Positions 1 to 8,903 of a stretch of DNA of 41,218 bases are shown piece by piece (within the stretch, counting starts at the first letter, position 1; each line of letters begins with the position of its first letter). Origin of the DNA: Bryobacteraceae bacterium (lineage in GTDB: Bacteria > Acidobacteriota > Terriglobia > Bryobacterales > Bryobacteraceae). The stretch is from NCBI GenBank assembly GCA_028275505.1, contig JAPWUP010000014.1, positions 1-41,218 of the forward strand, read 5' to 3'. The notes under the pieces are model-generated. The model searched no databases, had not been told where the DNA came from, and was given only the letters and a program-made list of their open reading frames with translations. The translations under genes and the position numbers were made by a program.

Positions 1-367
1 CGGTGCGCAAACCGTTGGGATATTCGAACTGCCACAACCACCGTTTGGCAAGAACCTTGATTTCGAGGGCGTCGGCCGGCGGCACCGCCGCGCTGATATA
101 GCCGTGAAAGCCCCAGAAGAAGATCACAATCACCAGCGCCAGAGGGATCAGGCTCCAGACCAACTCCAGCGCCGTATTGTGGGTGGGCGCCACGCCGCGC
201 CGGACGGCGCGCCCACGGCGGTACCGGAGAATGAACCAGCCGCTAAGGCCGGCAATCAGCAGGAAAAAGAAAGCCGTGAGACCGACCAGGAACCAGAAGA
301 GAGGATCCACCTGGTCGGCAAACGTACTGCCCCGAGGGGGCATCAAGAGGTTGCGGAGCCAGTCCAT
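1..367 (-). CDS. coxB: Cytochrome c oxidase subunit II, N-terminal part (truncated by window edge)
   Basis: The minus strand from 367 encodes about 122 residues starting MDWLRNLLMPP and stays open to the left edge, so the C-terminal CuA domain lies outside the window. Two hydrophobic segments are visible (about residues 24-46 and 68-88). They are separated by an arginine-rich loop and an HNTALELVWSLIP stretch that is typical of subunit II, followed by VLAKRWLWQFEYP, where the periplasmic cupredoxin domain begins. In the family this subunit accepts electrons from cytochrome c through CuA. Its ATG overlaps the stop of the upstream SCO gene by one base (TGATG), so it is probably translationally coupled to it. 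Confidence in the family is high; the oxidase type cannot be told from this fragment. Confidence 0.9.
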   Translation of the reverse strand, partial: MDWLRNLLMPPRGSTFADQVDPLFWFLVGLTAFFFLLIAGLSGWFILRYRRGRAVRRGVAPTHNTALELVWSLIPLALVIVIFFWGFHGYISAAVPPADALEIKVLAKRWLWQFEYPNGLRT

Positions 368-1173
368 CAGGCAGCGCTCTCCCCCGCGACGGCCGCGTGG
401 CGCTCACGCCGCCACAGCCGGTACAAAACCACCCCCAAAACGAGAACGCTCAGCGCACCTCCGGCCCGCATGAAGTTCGTGGCGAACAACACGTAAGAGC
501 GGGCCTGCGGGTCGTAATGGTAGCAGAACAGCAGCAATCGGTCTACGCTGAACGTACCGTGCCCGCGCGCTGCTTCGGCCAGCGCAAGGCGCAGGTCGCG
601 CGCCTTGAAATGAACGCCGTAGAGATAACGAGCCACCACGCCGTCCGGGCTGAGCAACATGATCGCGGCCGCATGGGCGTACTGGCGCGACTGCTCGTCG
701 TAGCGGTAATGAAAACCCACCTGCTCAGCCAGCTGCTTGACGTTACCTCGATAATCCGTCAGGAAGTGCCACCCAGGCGCCGGCCTGCCATAACTCTCGA
801 CATAGGCGGCCCGTTTCTGGCGCGCCAGGTCAAAGGTTTCCGTGGGATCAATGCTGATGGTGACAATCTCGAAGTCGGTCCCGGGTTGTCCTGGGATCTC
901 GCGCAGGGCTTCGGTCTGGCCGTTTAGCAATAAATTGCAGAGCATCGGGCAGGAATAGTAGACCAGGTTCAGAATGACCGGCCGCCCCTTGTGAAAGTAT
1001 TCCTTCAAACGAACGGGATAACCATTTTCGGCTACGAATTCGAGATCGAGGTCTATTTTCTGGCCGATCTTTTCTACGATGCCCACTCCCTCGAGCTCCG
1101 CAGGGAGCTTGGATTCGGCGAGCAGGCCGGAGGCGACCAGGCCAGCCAGCAGGACGTACCTTTTAACGCGCAT
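367..1173 (-). CDS. SCO1/SenC-family copper chaperone
   Basis: The 268-residue protein has an N-terminal hydrophobic signal or anchor (residues 5-19), a thioredoxin-like SCO domain and a C-terminal membrane span (about 235-256). The copper ligands of the family are present: CPMLC (C75, C79) and the distal histidine H167 in QYAHAAA. SCO proteins deliver copper to, or reduce, the CuA site of oxidase subunit II, which is the next gene downstream. The C-terminal membrane anchor after a short linker is a variant seen in acidobacterial-type oxidase operons (family knowledge). The start at 1173 lies inside the end of the preceding small gene, with an 11-base overlap that fits the compact operon. Confidence 0.93.
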   Translation of the reverse strand: MRVKRYVLLAGLVASGLLAESKLPAELEGVGIVEKIGQKIDLDLEFVAENGYPVRLKEYFHKGRPVILNLVYYSCPMLCNLLLNGQTEALREIPGQPGTDFEIVTISIDPTETFDLARQKRAAYVESYGRPAPGWHFLTDYRGNVKQLAEQVGFHYRYDEQSRQYAHAAAIMLLSPDGVVARYLYGVHFKARDLRLALAEAARGHGTFSVDRLLLFCYHYDPQARSYVLFATNFMRAGGALSVLVLGVVLYRLWRRERHAAVAGESAA

Positions 1174-1495
1174 TTTTGAGCTCCTTTTCGCGAATGAGTA
1201 ACTCCATGGCTCGACGGACGGGAAGTCGCACGATTCCTTTTTCGCGATCGAGGTAGCCGTAGGAGTTCAGTTCCGCATCCTCGCGGGCGCGCAACTGGCG
1301 CAGGTCTTCGGAAACCGGCTCCAGTTGCTTGACGAAGATCTGTTTCTCCCGGGCGTAGTCCACATAGGCTTGGAGGCCGAGGATGACAATCACAAGGACT
1401 ACCAGCGTGGCGGCGCCGAACAGGGCGATGGTACGAGCACGCGGTTCGCTGGTGTCATAACCGGGCGACTGGGCAGGCTTGGGCGCTTCAGACAT
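1163..1495 (-). CDS. Small single-span membrane protein of the ACIII/oxidase operon, function unknown
   Basis: The longer open frame begins upstream, but the ATG at 1495 (MSEAPKPAQS) overlaps the actF stop by 8 bases and gives a sensible 110-residue protein. It has a short polar N-terminus, one membrane span (about residues 23-42), then a long charged helix containing REKQIFVKQLEP, and a C-terminal part ending in a lysine- and glutamate-rich helix. No cofactor motif is visible. Its position between actF and the SCO gene suggests an accessory subunit of Alternative Complex III or an assembly factor. Some ACIII enzymes have an extra small subunit called ActG, but I cannot show homology from sequence alone. 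It is probably a real gene because both junctions overlap neighbours in the operon manner. Confidence 0.75.
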   Translation of the reverse strand: MSEAPKPAQSPGYDTSEPRARTIALFGAATLVVLVIVILGLQAYVDYAREKQIFVKQLEPVSEDLRQLRAREDAELNSYGYLDREKGIVRLPVRRAMELLIREKELKNAR

Positions 1496-2684
1496 TGTGA
1501 AACTCCACGGAACGACTGAAACGTGGATCAGCCACGGGCGCCAGCGGAACGTCCTTGAGCTGGCGCCAGAAGGCCAGGCCGAGCGAGGCGCCCACGGCAA
1601 CTAGAGTGGCGGCGTCCAGCCAGTGCCAGGCCGGAGCCTCGCGGTGGAACGCCGGCATCACCTGCCAGTAAAGGTCGAGGTAGTGCGCCAGCAACACCCA
1701 CACGCTCACGGCCCCCAGCCACGGCAGGCTTCGTTTCGCGGCCCGCGAAATGAGCGCGAAGAAGGGGACGAAAAAGTGGCCGGCCGCCAGCGCCAAAGCC
1801 CACACGGTCCAGCCGCCTTGCGTGCGCGTGCGGAACCACTGCGTCTCTTCGGGCAGATTGGCGTACCAGATCAGCATGTACTGGGAGAACGCAATGTAGG
1901 CCCAGAAAACGATCAGGCCGAATAACCACTTTCCGTAATCGTGATAGTGTTCCACGTGGACCTGCCCGGTGAGCCAGCCGGACCTGCGCAGCGTGAGCAG
2001 CAGGAGAATCACCGCGGCCACTGCAGCCGCCGCTCCTCCCGCGTAGAGATAGACGCCGAAGACGGTCGAATACCAATGCGGCTCCAGTGACATGACCCAG
2101 TCGAAGGCAGCCACGGTGACCGTCAGGATCGTCAGGGGCAACCCGGCCGCGCTCCAGACGACGGCCTTGCGGGAGGACGCCTCGCCGGTGCGATCCTGGG
2201 CTACCGACCAGCCCCGGAGCACCAGGCTCAGCAAAGACCACACCACGAGGCAGAAGGCGGCGCGAACCAAGAAAAAGTGCGGATTCAGATAGACCTGCTT
2301 GCCTCGCAAGACCGGATCCGCGGCCACGATTTCTGCGTGCGTCCACTCGTACAACCGGTGCAGACTCAAGGCCACGGGAAGATACAAAACAGCAGCCACC
2401 GGCAGCACGCCGCTCACAGCCTCGACAATCCGGCGCGAACTCACGCTCCAGACCGCGCCGCTCAAATGCTGCACCATGAGGAAGAACAGCGCTCCCAAAG
2501 GCAGGGTGAGCCAGAACAGATAAGCAACCAGGTAGGACTGTGCGAAGCGTCCGGGGTCGGCGAAGAATCCCGGCAAACTCGCAACCCAGCCCGCCAGCGC
2601 CAGCGCAGCGAGCCGATTGCGGCCACGCGCCCAGACCTCGGAAGGCAGAACCAGGCTTTCCACGCTCGTTGCCACCGTGCTCAC
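1488..2684 (-). CDS. actF: Alternative Complex III subunit ActF (NrfD-like quinol-binding membrane subunit)
   Basis: The 398-residue integral membrane protein has about ten hydrophobic segments. It resembles ActF, the second polysulfide-reductase/NrfD-like subunit of the quinol:cytochrome c oxidoreductase called Alternative Complex III. In the family, ActC and ActF carry the proton path and quinol chemistry. The start is a GTG at 2684 that overlaps the actE stop by four bases (GTGA), which argues for this start over internal methionines. It sits in the canonical order actA-B-C-D-E-F. It is shorter and less motif-rich than ActC, so the assignment leans on operon position as well as the hydrophobic profile. 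Confidence 0.88.
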   Translation of the reverse strand: MSTVATSVESLVLPSEVWARGRNRLAALALAGWVASLPGFFADPGRFAQSYLVAYLFWLTLPLGALFFLMVQHLSGAVWSVSSRRIVEAVSGVLPVAAVLYLPVALSLHRLYEWTHAEIVAADPVLRGKQVYLNPHFFLVRAAFCLVVWSLLSLVLRGWSVAQDRTGEASSRKAVVWSAAGLPLTILTVTVAAFDWVMSLEPHWYSTVFGVYLYAGGAAAAVAAVILLLLTLRRSGWLTGQVHVEHYHDYGKWLFGLIVFWAYIAFSQYMLIWYANLPEETQWFRTRTQGGWTVWALALAAGHFFVPFFALISRAAKRSLPWLGAVSVWVLLAHYLDLYWQVMPAFHREAPAWHWLDAATLVAVGASLGLAFWRQLKDVPLAPVADPRFSRSVEFHNV

Positions 2685-3235
2685 CGCAGCTCTCCTCTGA
2701 GTTCGGGGGGAACGTCGTCGAGCGTTCCCCGCGCAGCCCGTTGCAGAACGCGCACGTAGGCCACGATCGCCCAGCGATCCTGCTCCTCGATCTGGAACCG
2801 GTACGGCGGCATGGTTCTTACACCATTAGTGATGACTTCAAAAATCTCGCGGTCGCTGAGTTGCTGGATCCGGGCCTCCCGTAGATCTCCCGCCGGCCAT
2901 TTTCCGCGGAGCGCGACGATGCCCCGGCCGGCCCCGGTGCGTCCGTGGCAGGGAGCGCAGTAAATTTCGAAGCGCTGACGCCCGCGCTCCAGCGTTTGCA
3001 GATTCCAGGGCAGGGGACTCGAGGCAGGCACCAGGCGCGAAGGCAACTGGCCGCGCGCAACGGTCCCCGGCACGGGCGGACGGCTCATGCGGCGATCCGC
3101 AAAGAAACTGGTCTCACCCTGCACGCGGAAACGGGGCTGGCGATCCATGTCCGGAATGAACTCCAGCGGCGGCTTTCGCGAGGTGCGACTGCAACCGGCC
3201 GCCAGCAACACCAGAACGAGCGCAACCCTCCGCAT
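2681..3235 (-). CDS. actE: Alternative Complex III subunit ActE, monoheme cytochrome c lipoprotein
   Basis: From the ATG at 3235 the protein has 184 residues. It begins with a lipoprotein signal ending in the lipobox LAAGC (C15), so it is likely lipid-anchored on the outer face of the cytoplasmic membrane. A single heme-binding CAPCH motif (C93-H97) lies in a class I cytochrome c fold, and TMPPY (M142) supplies the likely axial methionine. A much longer open frame extends upstream but only overlaps actD. The chosen ATG overlaps the actD stop by one base (TGATG). In Alternative Complex III this subunit passes electrons toward the terminal oxidase. Confidence 0.93.
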   Translation of the reverse strand: MRRVALVLVLLAAGCSRTSRKPPLEFIPDMDRQPRFRVQGETSFFADRRMSRPPVPGTVARGQLPSRLVPASSPLPWNLQTLERGRQRFEIYCAPCHGRTGAGRGIVALRGKWPAGDLREARIQQLSDREIFEVITNGVRTMPPYRFQIEEQDRWAIVAYVRVLQRAARGTLDDVPPELRGELR

Positions 3236-3792
3236 CAGTCCTCCAGAACCTCCACGTGCTGCCCGCCCACCGCGCGCAGAGCTTCGGCGGCCCGGGCGGC
3301 ATCGAAGGCGGGACCGTCGTTCTCCACGATGAGCAGGAACCCATCGTCGCTGACCCGCGGGTAACGCTTGTGATTGGAAGCGGGATGATAAAAACGCGGC
3401 AGGCCGTTCAAAGCGAGCATGCCCAGCACCGCGGCGAAAGAGGCCAGCAGCACGGCCAGTTCGAAGGTCACCGGCACCGAGGGCTGCCATGCAAAGTAAG
3501 GCTTGCCACCCACCACCAGCGGATAGGCCACCGCGCCGGTCCACCACTGCAACAGGAGAGCGCCCGAAGCTCCGGTCAGACCGGCGGCCAGCGCCGCCCA
3601 CCCCAGCGGCGATCGCCGCAAGCCGAGCGCCTCATCCAGACCATGTACCGGAAACGGGGTGAGGGCGTCGAGCCGTTGATAGCCGCGCTGGCGGAGCTTG
3701 CGAACCGCTTCGAGTAACTCTGCCGGGCTTTGAAACTCTGCGGCCACCCCGTAAACGCGAGGCGCCATGGTAGCGGTCTGCTCGACGCTCAT
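3235..3792 (-). CDS. actD: Alternative Complex III subunit ActD (DUF3341 family)
   Basis: The ATG at 3792 overlaps the actC stop by four bases (ATGA) and gives a 185-residue protein. An N-terminal soluble part of about 80 residues with alternating helices and strands ([20 protein letters not shown]) is followed by two membrane spans (about residues 62-82 and 105-128) separated by a [10 protein letters not shown] loop. A C-terminal soluble region carries LLIVEND. This layout is characteristic of the DUF3341/ActD subunit, which has no cofactor and helps hold the complex together. The reading frame can be extended upstream by about 107 codons, but that part is antisense-like noise inside actC. 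Confidence 0.93.
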   Translation of the reverse strand: MSVEQTATMAPRVYGVAAEFQSPAELLEAVRKLRQRGYQRLDALTPFPVHGLDEALGLRRSPLGWAALAAGLTGASGALLLQWWTGAVAYPLVVGGKPYFAWQPSVPVTFELAVLLASFAAVLGMLALNGLPRFYHPASNHKRYPRVSDDGFLLIVENDGPAFDAARAAEALRAVGGQHVEVLED

Positions 3793-5147
3793 GCCGCCTC
3801 CTCGGAGGCCATCATGGCCTTCACCTCGCTCATGGAAATCATGGGCAGAAAACGGACGAACAACAGGAAGAGCGTCAGGAACAATCCGAAGCTTCCCGCC
3901 AGAGTGAGCAGGTCCACCCAAGTCGGACGGAACATGCCCCAAGCCGCAGGCAGGAAGTCGCGGTGCAGGGAAGTCACGATGATGACGAACCGCTCGAACC
4001 ACATGCCTACGTTCACGAGCAGAGAGATGACGAACATGGCCGGCACGCTGGTGCGCACCTTGCGGAACCAGAACAGTTGGGGCACGAGCACGTTGCACGC
4101 CACCATAGTCCAATAGGCCCAGGCGTAAGGCCCGAGCGCGCGGTTCATGAACGCGAAGCGCTCATAAGGATTGCCGCTGTACCAGGCGATGAAAAACTCG
4201 ACCGCGTAAGCGTAGCCCACAATCAGGCCCGTGGCCAGCATCACCTTGTTCATGTTCTCGAGGTGTTTCATGGTCACCAGATGTTCCAGTCCGAAGAACC
4301 ACCGGGCGATGACCATCAAGGACACCACCATGGCGAAGCCGGAAAAGATGGCGCCGGCCACGAAATACGGCGGAAAGATGGTGGTGTGCCAACCGGGCAG
4401 GATCGAGACCGCGAAGTCGAAGCTCACGATGGAGTGTACCGAGAGCACCAGCGGAGTAGACAGCCCGGCCAGCAGCAGGTAAGCCATCTCGTAGTGCCTC
4501 CAGTGACGGGCCGACCCTCGCCAGCCAAGACTCAGCACCCCATACACGATCTGGCGGATGCGGCTGCGGGCGCGATCCCGAAGCGTCGCCAGATCAGGCA
4601 GCAGGCCCAGATACCAGAACAGCAGGGACACAGTGAAGTAAGTGCTGACTGCAAAGACGTCCCAGATGAGCGGGCTGCGGAAGTTAGGCCACATCCCGGA
4701 CCACTGGTTGGGAACGGGAAACAGCCAGTAGGCGCGCCACGGCCGCCCCACGTGAAACAGCGGAAACATCGCCGCGCAGGTGACGGCGAAGATCGTCATG
4801 GCTTCGGCGAAGCGGTTGATCGAGGTGCGCCAGCGTTGCCGGAACAGGTAGAGAATCGCGGAAATCAGCGTGCCCGCGTGGCCGATGCCGATCCAGAAAA
4901 CGAAGTTCGTAATGTCGAACGCCCACCCGACCGGCGAGTTGTTGCCCCAAACGCCAATGCCGGTGGTGACGAGGTAGGTCAGCATGGCGATGAGGACCAG
5001 CGTCAGCGTGCCGGTGAAAGCGAATGCTGCCCACCACGCGCGCGGAGTCTTGGCTTCGACGATGCCGGCCACGCTCCGGGTCACGTCGGCCAGCGTGACC
5101 TCGCCGAGCACCAGAGGCGTTTCCGCAGGTCGGGAAACCGTCGCCAT
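3789..5147 (-). CDS. actC: Alternative Complex III subunit ActC (NrfD/polysulfide reductase-like membrane subunit)
   Basis: The 452-residue membrane protein has roughly ten hydrophobic helices. It follows actB after a gap of three bases and overlaps actD by four. Recognisable family features include the [11 protein letters not shown] segment in an early helix, the histidine-rich [14 protein letters not shown] region and a long C-terminal pair of helices. NrfD-like subunits bind quinol and couple electron transfer to proton movement. The first methionine, MATVSRP, is used because it fits the tight spacing after actB. Length and order both match known ActC subunits, so the assignment is firm. 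Confidence 0.94.
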   Translation of the reverse strand: MATVSRPAETPLVLGEVTLADVTRSVAGIVEAKTPRAWWAAFAFTGTLTLVLIAMLTYLVTTGIGVWGNNSPVGWAFDITNFVFWIGIGHAGTLISAILYLFRQRWRTSINRFAEAMTIFAVTCAAMFPLFHVGRPWRAYWLFPVPNQWSGMWPNFRSPLIWDVFAVSTYFTVSLLFWYLGLLPDLATLRDRARSRIRQIVYGVLSLGWRGSARHWRHYEMAYLLLAGLSTPLVLSVHSIVSFDFAVSILPGWHTTIFPPYFVAGAIFSGFAMVVSLMVIARWFFGLEHLVTMKHLENMNKVMLATGLIVGYAYAVEFFIAWYSGNPYERFAFMNRALGPYAWAYWTMVACNVLVPQLFWFRKVRTSVPAMFVISLLVNVGMWFERFVIIVTSLHRDFLPAAWGMFRPTWVDLLTLAGSFGLFLTLFLLFVRFLPMISMSEVKAMMASEEAA

Positions 5148-5150
5148 CTC

Positions 5151-8069
5151 TCAGCTACCCTCCTGTCCTGCCAGTTCGGGATTGGGATTGCGCAACCGCG
5201 CCAGGTACGTGGTGCGCGGACGCGTATTGAGTTCCGCCAGCAGGGAGTAATTGCGCGGATCGCGTCGCAGTTGCGAAACGCGGCTACCGGGATCGTTAAT
5301 ATCCCCGAAGACAATGGCCTGCGCCGGGCAGACTTGCTGGCAGGCCGTCAGGATCTCGCCATCGCGCAGCTTGCGGCCTTCCGCTTTGGCCTGGATTTTC
5401 TTTTCCTCGATCCGCTGCACGCAGTACGTGCACTTCTCCATGACGCCGCGCATGCGCACGGTGACGTCAGGGTTGTAGACCATCTTCTGGACCTCTTCCA
5501 GGCCCTTGTGGTAGTCGAGGAAGTTGAACCGCCGGACTTTGTAGGGGCAGTTATTCGCGCAGTAGCGGGTCCCCACGCAGCGGTTGTAAGTCATGTCGTT
5601 CAGGCCTTCGGGGCTGTGATTGGTGGCCGCCACCGGGCAAACCGTCTCGCAGGGCGCCATTTCGCACTGCTGGCAGGCCACGGGCTGCCAGGCGATCTGC
5701 GGATCCTCAGGATCGCCTTCGAAGTAGCGATCCAGCCGGACCCAGTGCATCTCGCGCCCGCGGCGCACCTGATCCTTGCCGACGATGGGGATATTGTTTT
5801 CCGCCTGACAAGCCAGGATGCAGGCATTGCATCCGATGCAGGCATTCAGGTCAATGGCCATGCCCCACTGATATCCCTGGCTGTAGTCGTGCTCCTTGAA
5901 CAGCGAGAACAGCTCGGCCTTGGGACCCTGCTTGTGGATCAGGTCGGGTTGCGCACGGAACTCCTCGAGCGTTGCCTCGCGCACGAGCGGGCGTCCTTCC
6001 ATGCTGTGGTGTTCCTGCGTGGTGACGAGCCTGTAGCGCCGCCCCGTGCGGCGGATCGTTACGTCAACGACAAAACCGTGAGCTGCGCTCGTGCGCAACG
6101 GATAGGGATCATGGCCGACGCGTCGTCCCACGCGGCCGCAGCGCGTGCGACCATATCCCAGGGGCAAGGAAACTGCACCGTCGGCATGGCCCGGCAGGAT
6201 CCAGACCGGCATCTCGATGCGGCGGCCCTGGGCCTGGATCTCCACCATGTCCCCCTCCGCCACTCCGAGGCGGCGCGCCGTGGCCGGACTGAGGCAGGCG
6301 GCGTTGTCCCAAGTCAGCTTGGTGATGGGATCGGGCGCTTCCTGCAACCAGCCGTTGTTGGCGAACCGGCCATCGTAAGTGGCCCAACTGGGCACGAAGA
6401 CAGCTTCTAGCTCGCTGGTCGCTGGGGTCGGCTCGTTGAGCAAGCTCTGGAGACGCCGCGGATCGGGCGAAACCGTCACCGGCGGCAAAGCGGTCCCCGG
6501 GATGACTCCATCGTGCAGGCAGCGCTCCCACTGACGCTCGCCCTCGGGACTGTTCCAGCGGCGGAGCCAGTAGTTCCGAACGATGTCGTAGGCGCGACGC
6601 TGCTCGTAGCCCGCCAGCAGCGCCACCAGCTCGCTGGCCGTGCGTCCGCCGAACAGCGGCGCTATGGTTGGCTGCTGGATGGATGCGGTTCCGTCCAGCG
6701 CGCGACCGTCGCCCCAAGATTCCAGGTAATGGGCCTCGGGCACGTGCCAGGTCGCCAGCGCAGCGGTCTCATCCACTTCCTGGCCGAGATGGATGGTGAC
6801 GGGCACGCGCTTCATGGCTGCTGCGAAGTCGGCATCGGCGGGCGCGTTGTAGACCGGATTGGCGCCGAGAATGACGAGCGTACCCACCTGTCCGGCGCGC
6901 GCTTCCTCTGCCACGCGCGTGAGCGCAGCCAGGTCCGTGCGTACAACTGGCTCGGTGTAGTAGACCGAGCGGCCCGTGTTCCCCAGATAATGATTCATCC
7001 AGTGCACGAGCGCGTGCACGGCAGCGGGCTGGCGCGGTCCGGCGAGAATCAGGCTGCGACCGCGGTGGCGCAACAGGTCGCGTGCCAGCGCCGATAGCCA
7101 CGGATAGGGACCACCCTGCCCGAGAACTTTCAATCCGCCCACGCCGAGCTCAGTGGCGAGCGCGCGAGCGACGGCGCTAACCTCGCTGGGCCGAACCCTC
7201 CAGCGATGGTCGGCGTTGGCGCCGGTCAGACTCAAGCTGGGCTCGATCACGTAGAGCCGGCTCATCGAATCCTGCGGACCCGTCGGGGGGCGGCGGCGCG
7301 AGGCATAGTCGCGGATCCATGCCGGCGCCAGGTTGTCGAGACCCAAAAAGTCAGCGTCCAAGGCGACGATGACTTCGGCCTGATCGAAGCGATAGACCGC
7401 TTGCAGGGGCTGCCCGAAAGCCGTCTGGAGTCCCGCCAGTTCGTTGTCGCGTCCGAGCGGTTCGTACTCGACCCACTGCGCGCGGGGGTAGCGGTCGAGC
7501 AGGTATGCCTTGAGCGCGAGCAGAGACGGCGAGCTCACGGCCCCGCTCACCACGCGGAGTCCCTCGCCTTTCCCTGCGCGTTGCATGTGCTCACGTATGA
7601 ATGCTTCCAGCTCCTCCCAGCTCGCGCGGCGGCCTTGGCGCAGCACGGTTCGCGAGCGATCCGGGTCATAGAGGCTCAGGATCGAAGCCTGAGCAAACGC
7701 GTTCGTAGCGCCCCGGCTGGAAGGGTGGTCGGGATTTCCTTCGATCTTGGTGGGGCGCCCTTCGTGACACTCGACCAGCACGCCCGTCGCCAGCCCGCCC
7801 AGCGTCATGATGCTGGCGTAGTAAAGCGCACGACCGGGGACGTAGCCTTCCACACCCTTGCTGAAGGGCAGAATCTTTTCTTCGGGGCGACGGCACCCCG
7901 TGAGGCCGGCCAGGGCGAAAGAGGCCGCCATCAACTTCAGCAGCGCCCGCCGTGAGCCGACCCACTCCGAGGCGCCCTCGGGGAACTCCCGTTCCAGCCA
8001 CTCCCGGAACTCGGGCTTCCCGGCGAGCTCGTTCAAGCTGCGCCAATAACGTTTCGCTTTCTCGCTCAT
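5151..8069 (-). CDS. actB: Alternative Complex III subunit ActB (molybdopterin-oxidoreductase-like domain fused to iron-sulfur domain)
   Basis: The protein has 972 residues from the ATG at 8069, which overlaps the actA stop by four bases. A start 18 bases upstream is possible but less well supported. A Tat-type motif (SRRALLK, R40-R41) precedes a hydrophobic stretch ending in LTGC (C59), suggesting Tat export and perhaps lipid anchoring. Residues of about 80-690 resemble the molybdopterin oxidoreductase large-subunit fold, which lacks the cofactor in this family. The C-terminal part is ferredoxin-like, with cysteine groups near 742-752 (CIGCNAC), 796-808 (CQQC), about 830-840 (RYCANNC), 878 (CTYC) and 909-914 (CQQVC). 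That pattern fits three 4Fe-4S clusters and one 3Fe-4S cluster. These clusters would relay electrons from quinol to the hemes. Confidence 0.95.
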   Translation of the reverse strand: MSEKAKRYWRSLNELAGKPEFREWLEREFPEGASEWVGSRRALLKLMAASFALAGLTGCRRPEEKILPFSKGVEGYVPGRALYYASIMTLGGLATGVLVECHEGRPTKIEGNPDHPSSRGATNAFAQASILSLYDPDRSRTVLRQGRRASWEELEAFIREHMQRAGKGEGLRVVSGAVSSPSLLALKAYLLDRYPRAQWVEYEPLGRDNELAGLQTAFGQPLQAVYRFDQAEVIVALDADFLGLDNLAPAWIRDYASRRRPPTGPQDSMSRLYVIEPSLSLTGANADHRWRVRPSEVSAVARALATELGVGGLKVLGQGGPYPWLSALARDLLRHRGRSLILAGPRQPAAVHALVHWMNHYLGNTGRSVYYTEPVVRTDLAALTRVAEEARAGQVGTLVILGANPVYNAPADADFAAAMKRVPVTIHLGQEVDETAALATWHVPEAHYLESWGDGRALDGTASIQQPTIAPLFGGRTASELVALLAGYEQRRAYDIVRNYWLRRWNSPEGERQWERCLHDGVIPGTALPPVTVSPDPRRLQSLLNEPTPATSELEAVFVPSWATYDGRFANNGWLQEAPDPITKLTWDNAACLSPATARRLGVAEGDMVEIQAQGRRIEMPVWILPGHADGAVSLPLGYGRTRCGRVGRRVGHDPYPLRTSAAHGFVVDVTIRRTGRRYRLVTTQEHHSMEGRPLVREATLEEFRAQPDLIHKQGPKAELFSLFKEHDYSQGYQWGMAIDLNACIGCNACILACQAENNIPIVGKDQVRRGREMHWVRLDRYFEGDPEDPQIAWQPVACQQCEMAPCETVCPVAATNHSPEGLNDMTYNRCVGTRYCANNCPYKVRRFNFLDYHKGLEEVQKMVYNPDVTVRMRGVMEKCTYCVQRIEEKKIQAKAEGRKLRDGEILTACQQVCPAQAIVFGDINDPGSRVSQLRRDPRNYSLLAELNTRPRTTYLARLRNPNPELAGQEGS

Positions 8070-8710
8070 CGGTGACAGGCAGAACAATTCTGAGGCGGAT
8101 GGATCCCGCGGGCCGCGATCAGCTCGCGACCGAGTTCGGCCGGGTCTCGGTCAGGTTGCCAGTCCAGCCGCGTCACCAGTTCCGGCGGGCGTATGTAAGG
8201 GGCCGGGTTCCGGTGACAATCCAGGCACCAACTCATGCTCAGGGGCTGAACCTGCCGCACCTCGACCATCTGGTCCACCCTGCCATGGCAACTTACGCAA
8301 CTGACGCCGGCCGCCACATGAGCCTGGTGATTGAAATGGACATAGTCGGGCAGCCGATGGATGCGCACCCAGGGTATGGGCTGGCCGCTTTCGTAACTCT
8401 CCCGCACCCTGGCCAGCAGCGGACTGTCCTTCTTGACGCGGGCATGGCAGTTCATGCAGACCTCGGCCGGAGGGATGCCTGCGTTCGGGCCGCGCTCCAC
8501 GCCGACATGGCAGTAACGGCAGTCCATGCCGAGGTTGCCCGCATGCAACTTGTGACTGTAAGGCACGGGCTGCACCGGCGAGTAACCTACCTCAGTGAAC
8601 TGAGGTCGCGAGACAAAGGAAAAAAGAGTAACAGAACCTAAAATTACGGCGACGACAGCGGTCAAAAAGATCCTGAAATATCTGTCTGTTTGCTTACTGA
8701 ATACCTGCAT
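8066..8710 (-). CDS. actA: Alternative Complex III subunit ActA, pentaheme cytochrome c
   Basis: The 214-residue protein has one N-terminal membrane span (residues 12-33) and five CxxCH heme sites: C64-H68, C85-H89, C138-H142, C162-H166 and C209-H213. The last one ends two residues from the C-terminus. Extra histidines (for example in YSHKLHAG and VHFNHQAH) are candidate distal ligands. This is the pentaheme subunit of Alternative Complex III and the first gene of the operon. The ATG at 8710 is preceded by a GGGG stretch that sits very close, so the ribosome binding site is not ideal. The AAGAG further upstream may help. Confidence 0.95.
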   Translation of the reverse strand: MQVFSKQTDRYFRIFLTAVVAVILGSVTLFSFVSRPQFTEVGYSPVQPVPYSHKLHAGNLGMDCRYCHVGVERGPNAGIPPAEVCMNCHARVKKDSPLLARVRESYESGQPIPWVRIHRLPDYVHFNHQAHVAAGVSCVSCHGRVDQMVEVRQVQPLSMSWCLDCHRNPAPYIRPPELVTRLDWQPDRDPAELGRELIAARGIHPPQNCSACHR

Positions 8711-8773
8711 CCCCGGCCGTTGCTCTTAGTCCCATTCTGATGGATAAATCCTGCGTGGGCAACTCCTAGCGCC

Positions 8774-8801
8774 AGCTTACTAGATGATGCAGGGACGTCA
8801 A
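8774..8801 (-). promoter_or_regulatory. Candidate sigma70-type promoter of the act operon
   Basis: On the minus strand a TTGACG hexamer (8801-8796) is followed after 16 bases by TAAGCT (8779-8774). This would give a leader of about 55-60 bases before actA. It lies in the 193-base divergent gap between actA and the GH42-like gene. On the plus strand of the same gap a lone TATAGT (8842-8847) could be a -10 for the other direction, but I see no matching -35 for it. This is prediction only, based on consensus similarity. Confidence 0.35.
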
Positions 8802-8903
8802 GGTCGCAAAATTGGTTTCCCGCCGCCCCCCTCTGTTTTGCTATAGTGGCTGCCCTTGCTGCCGGGCATCCCTCGCTAGCCCGGAAGCCTGGAGGCGAGC
8901 GCA

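Noticed and set aside
3963-6410. Long plus-strand open frame of 815 codons opposite actB and actC
   Set aside because: It is antisense to strongly supported genes, is rich in histidine, arginine and glutamine as GC-rich shadow frames are, and has no motif.
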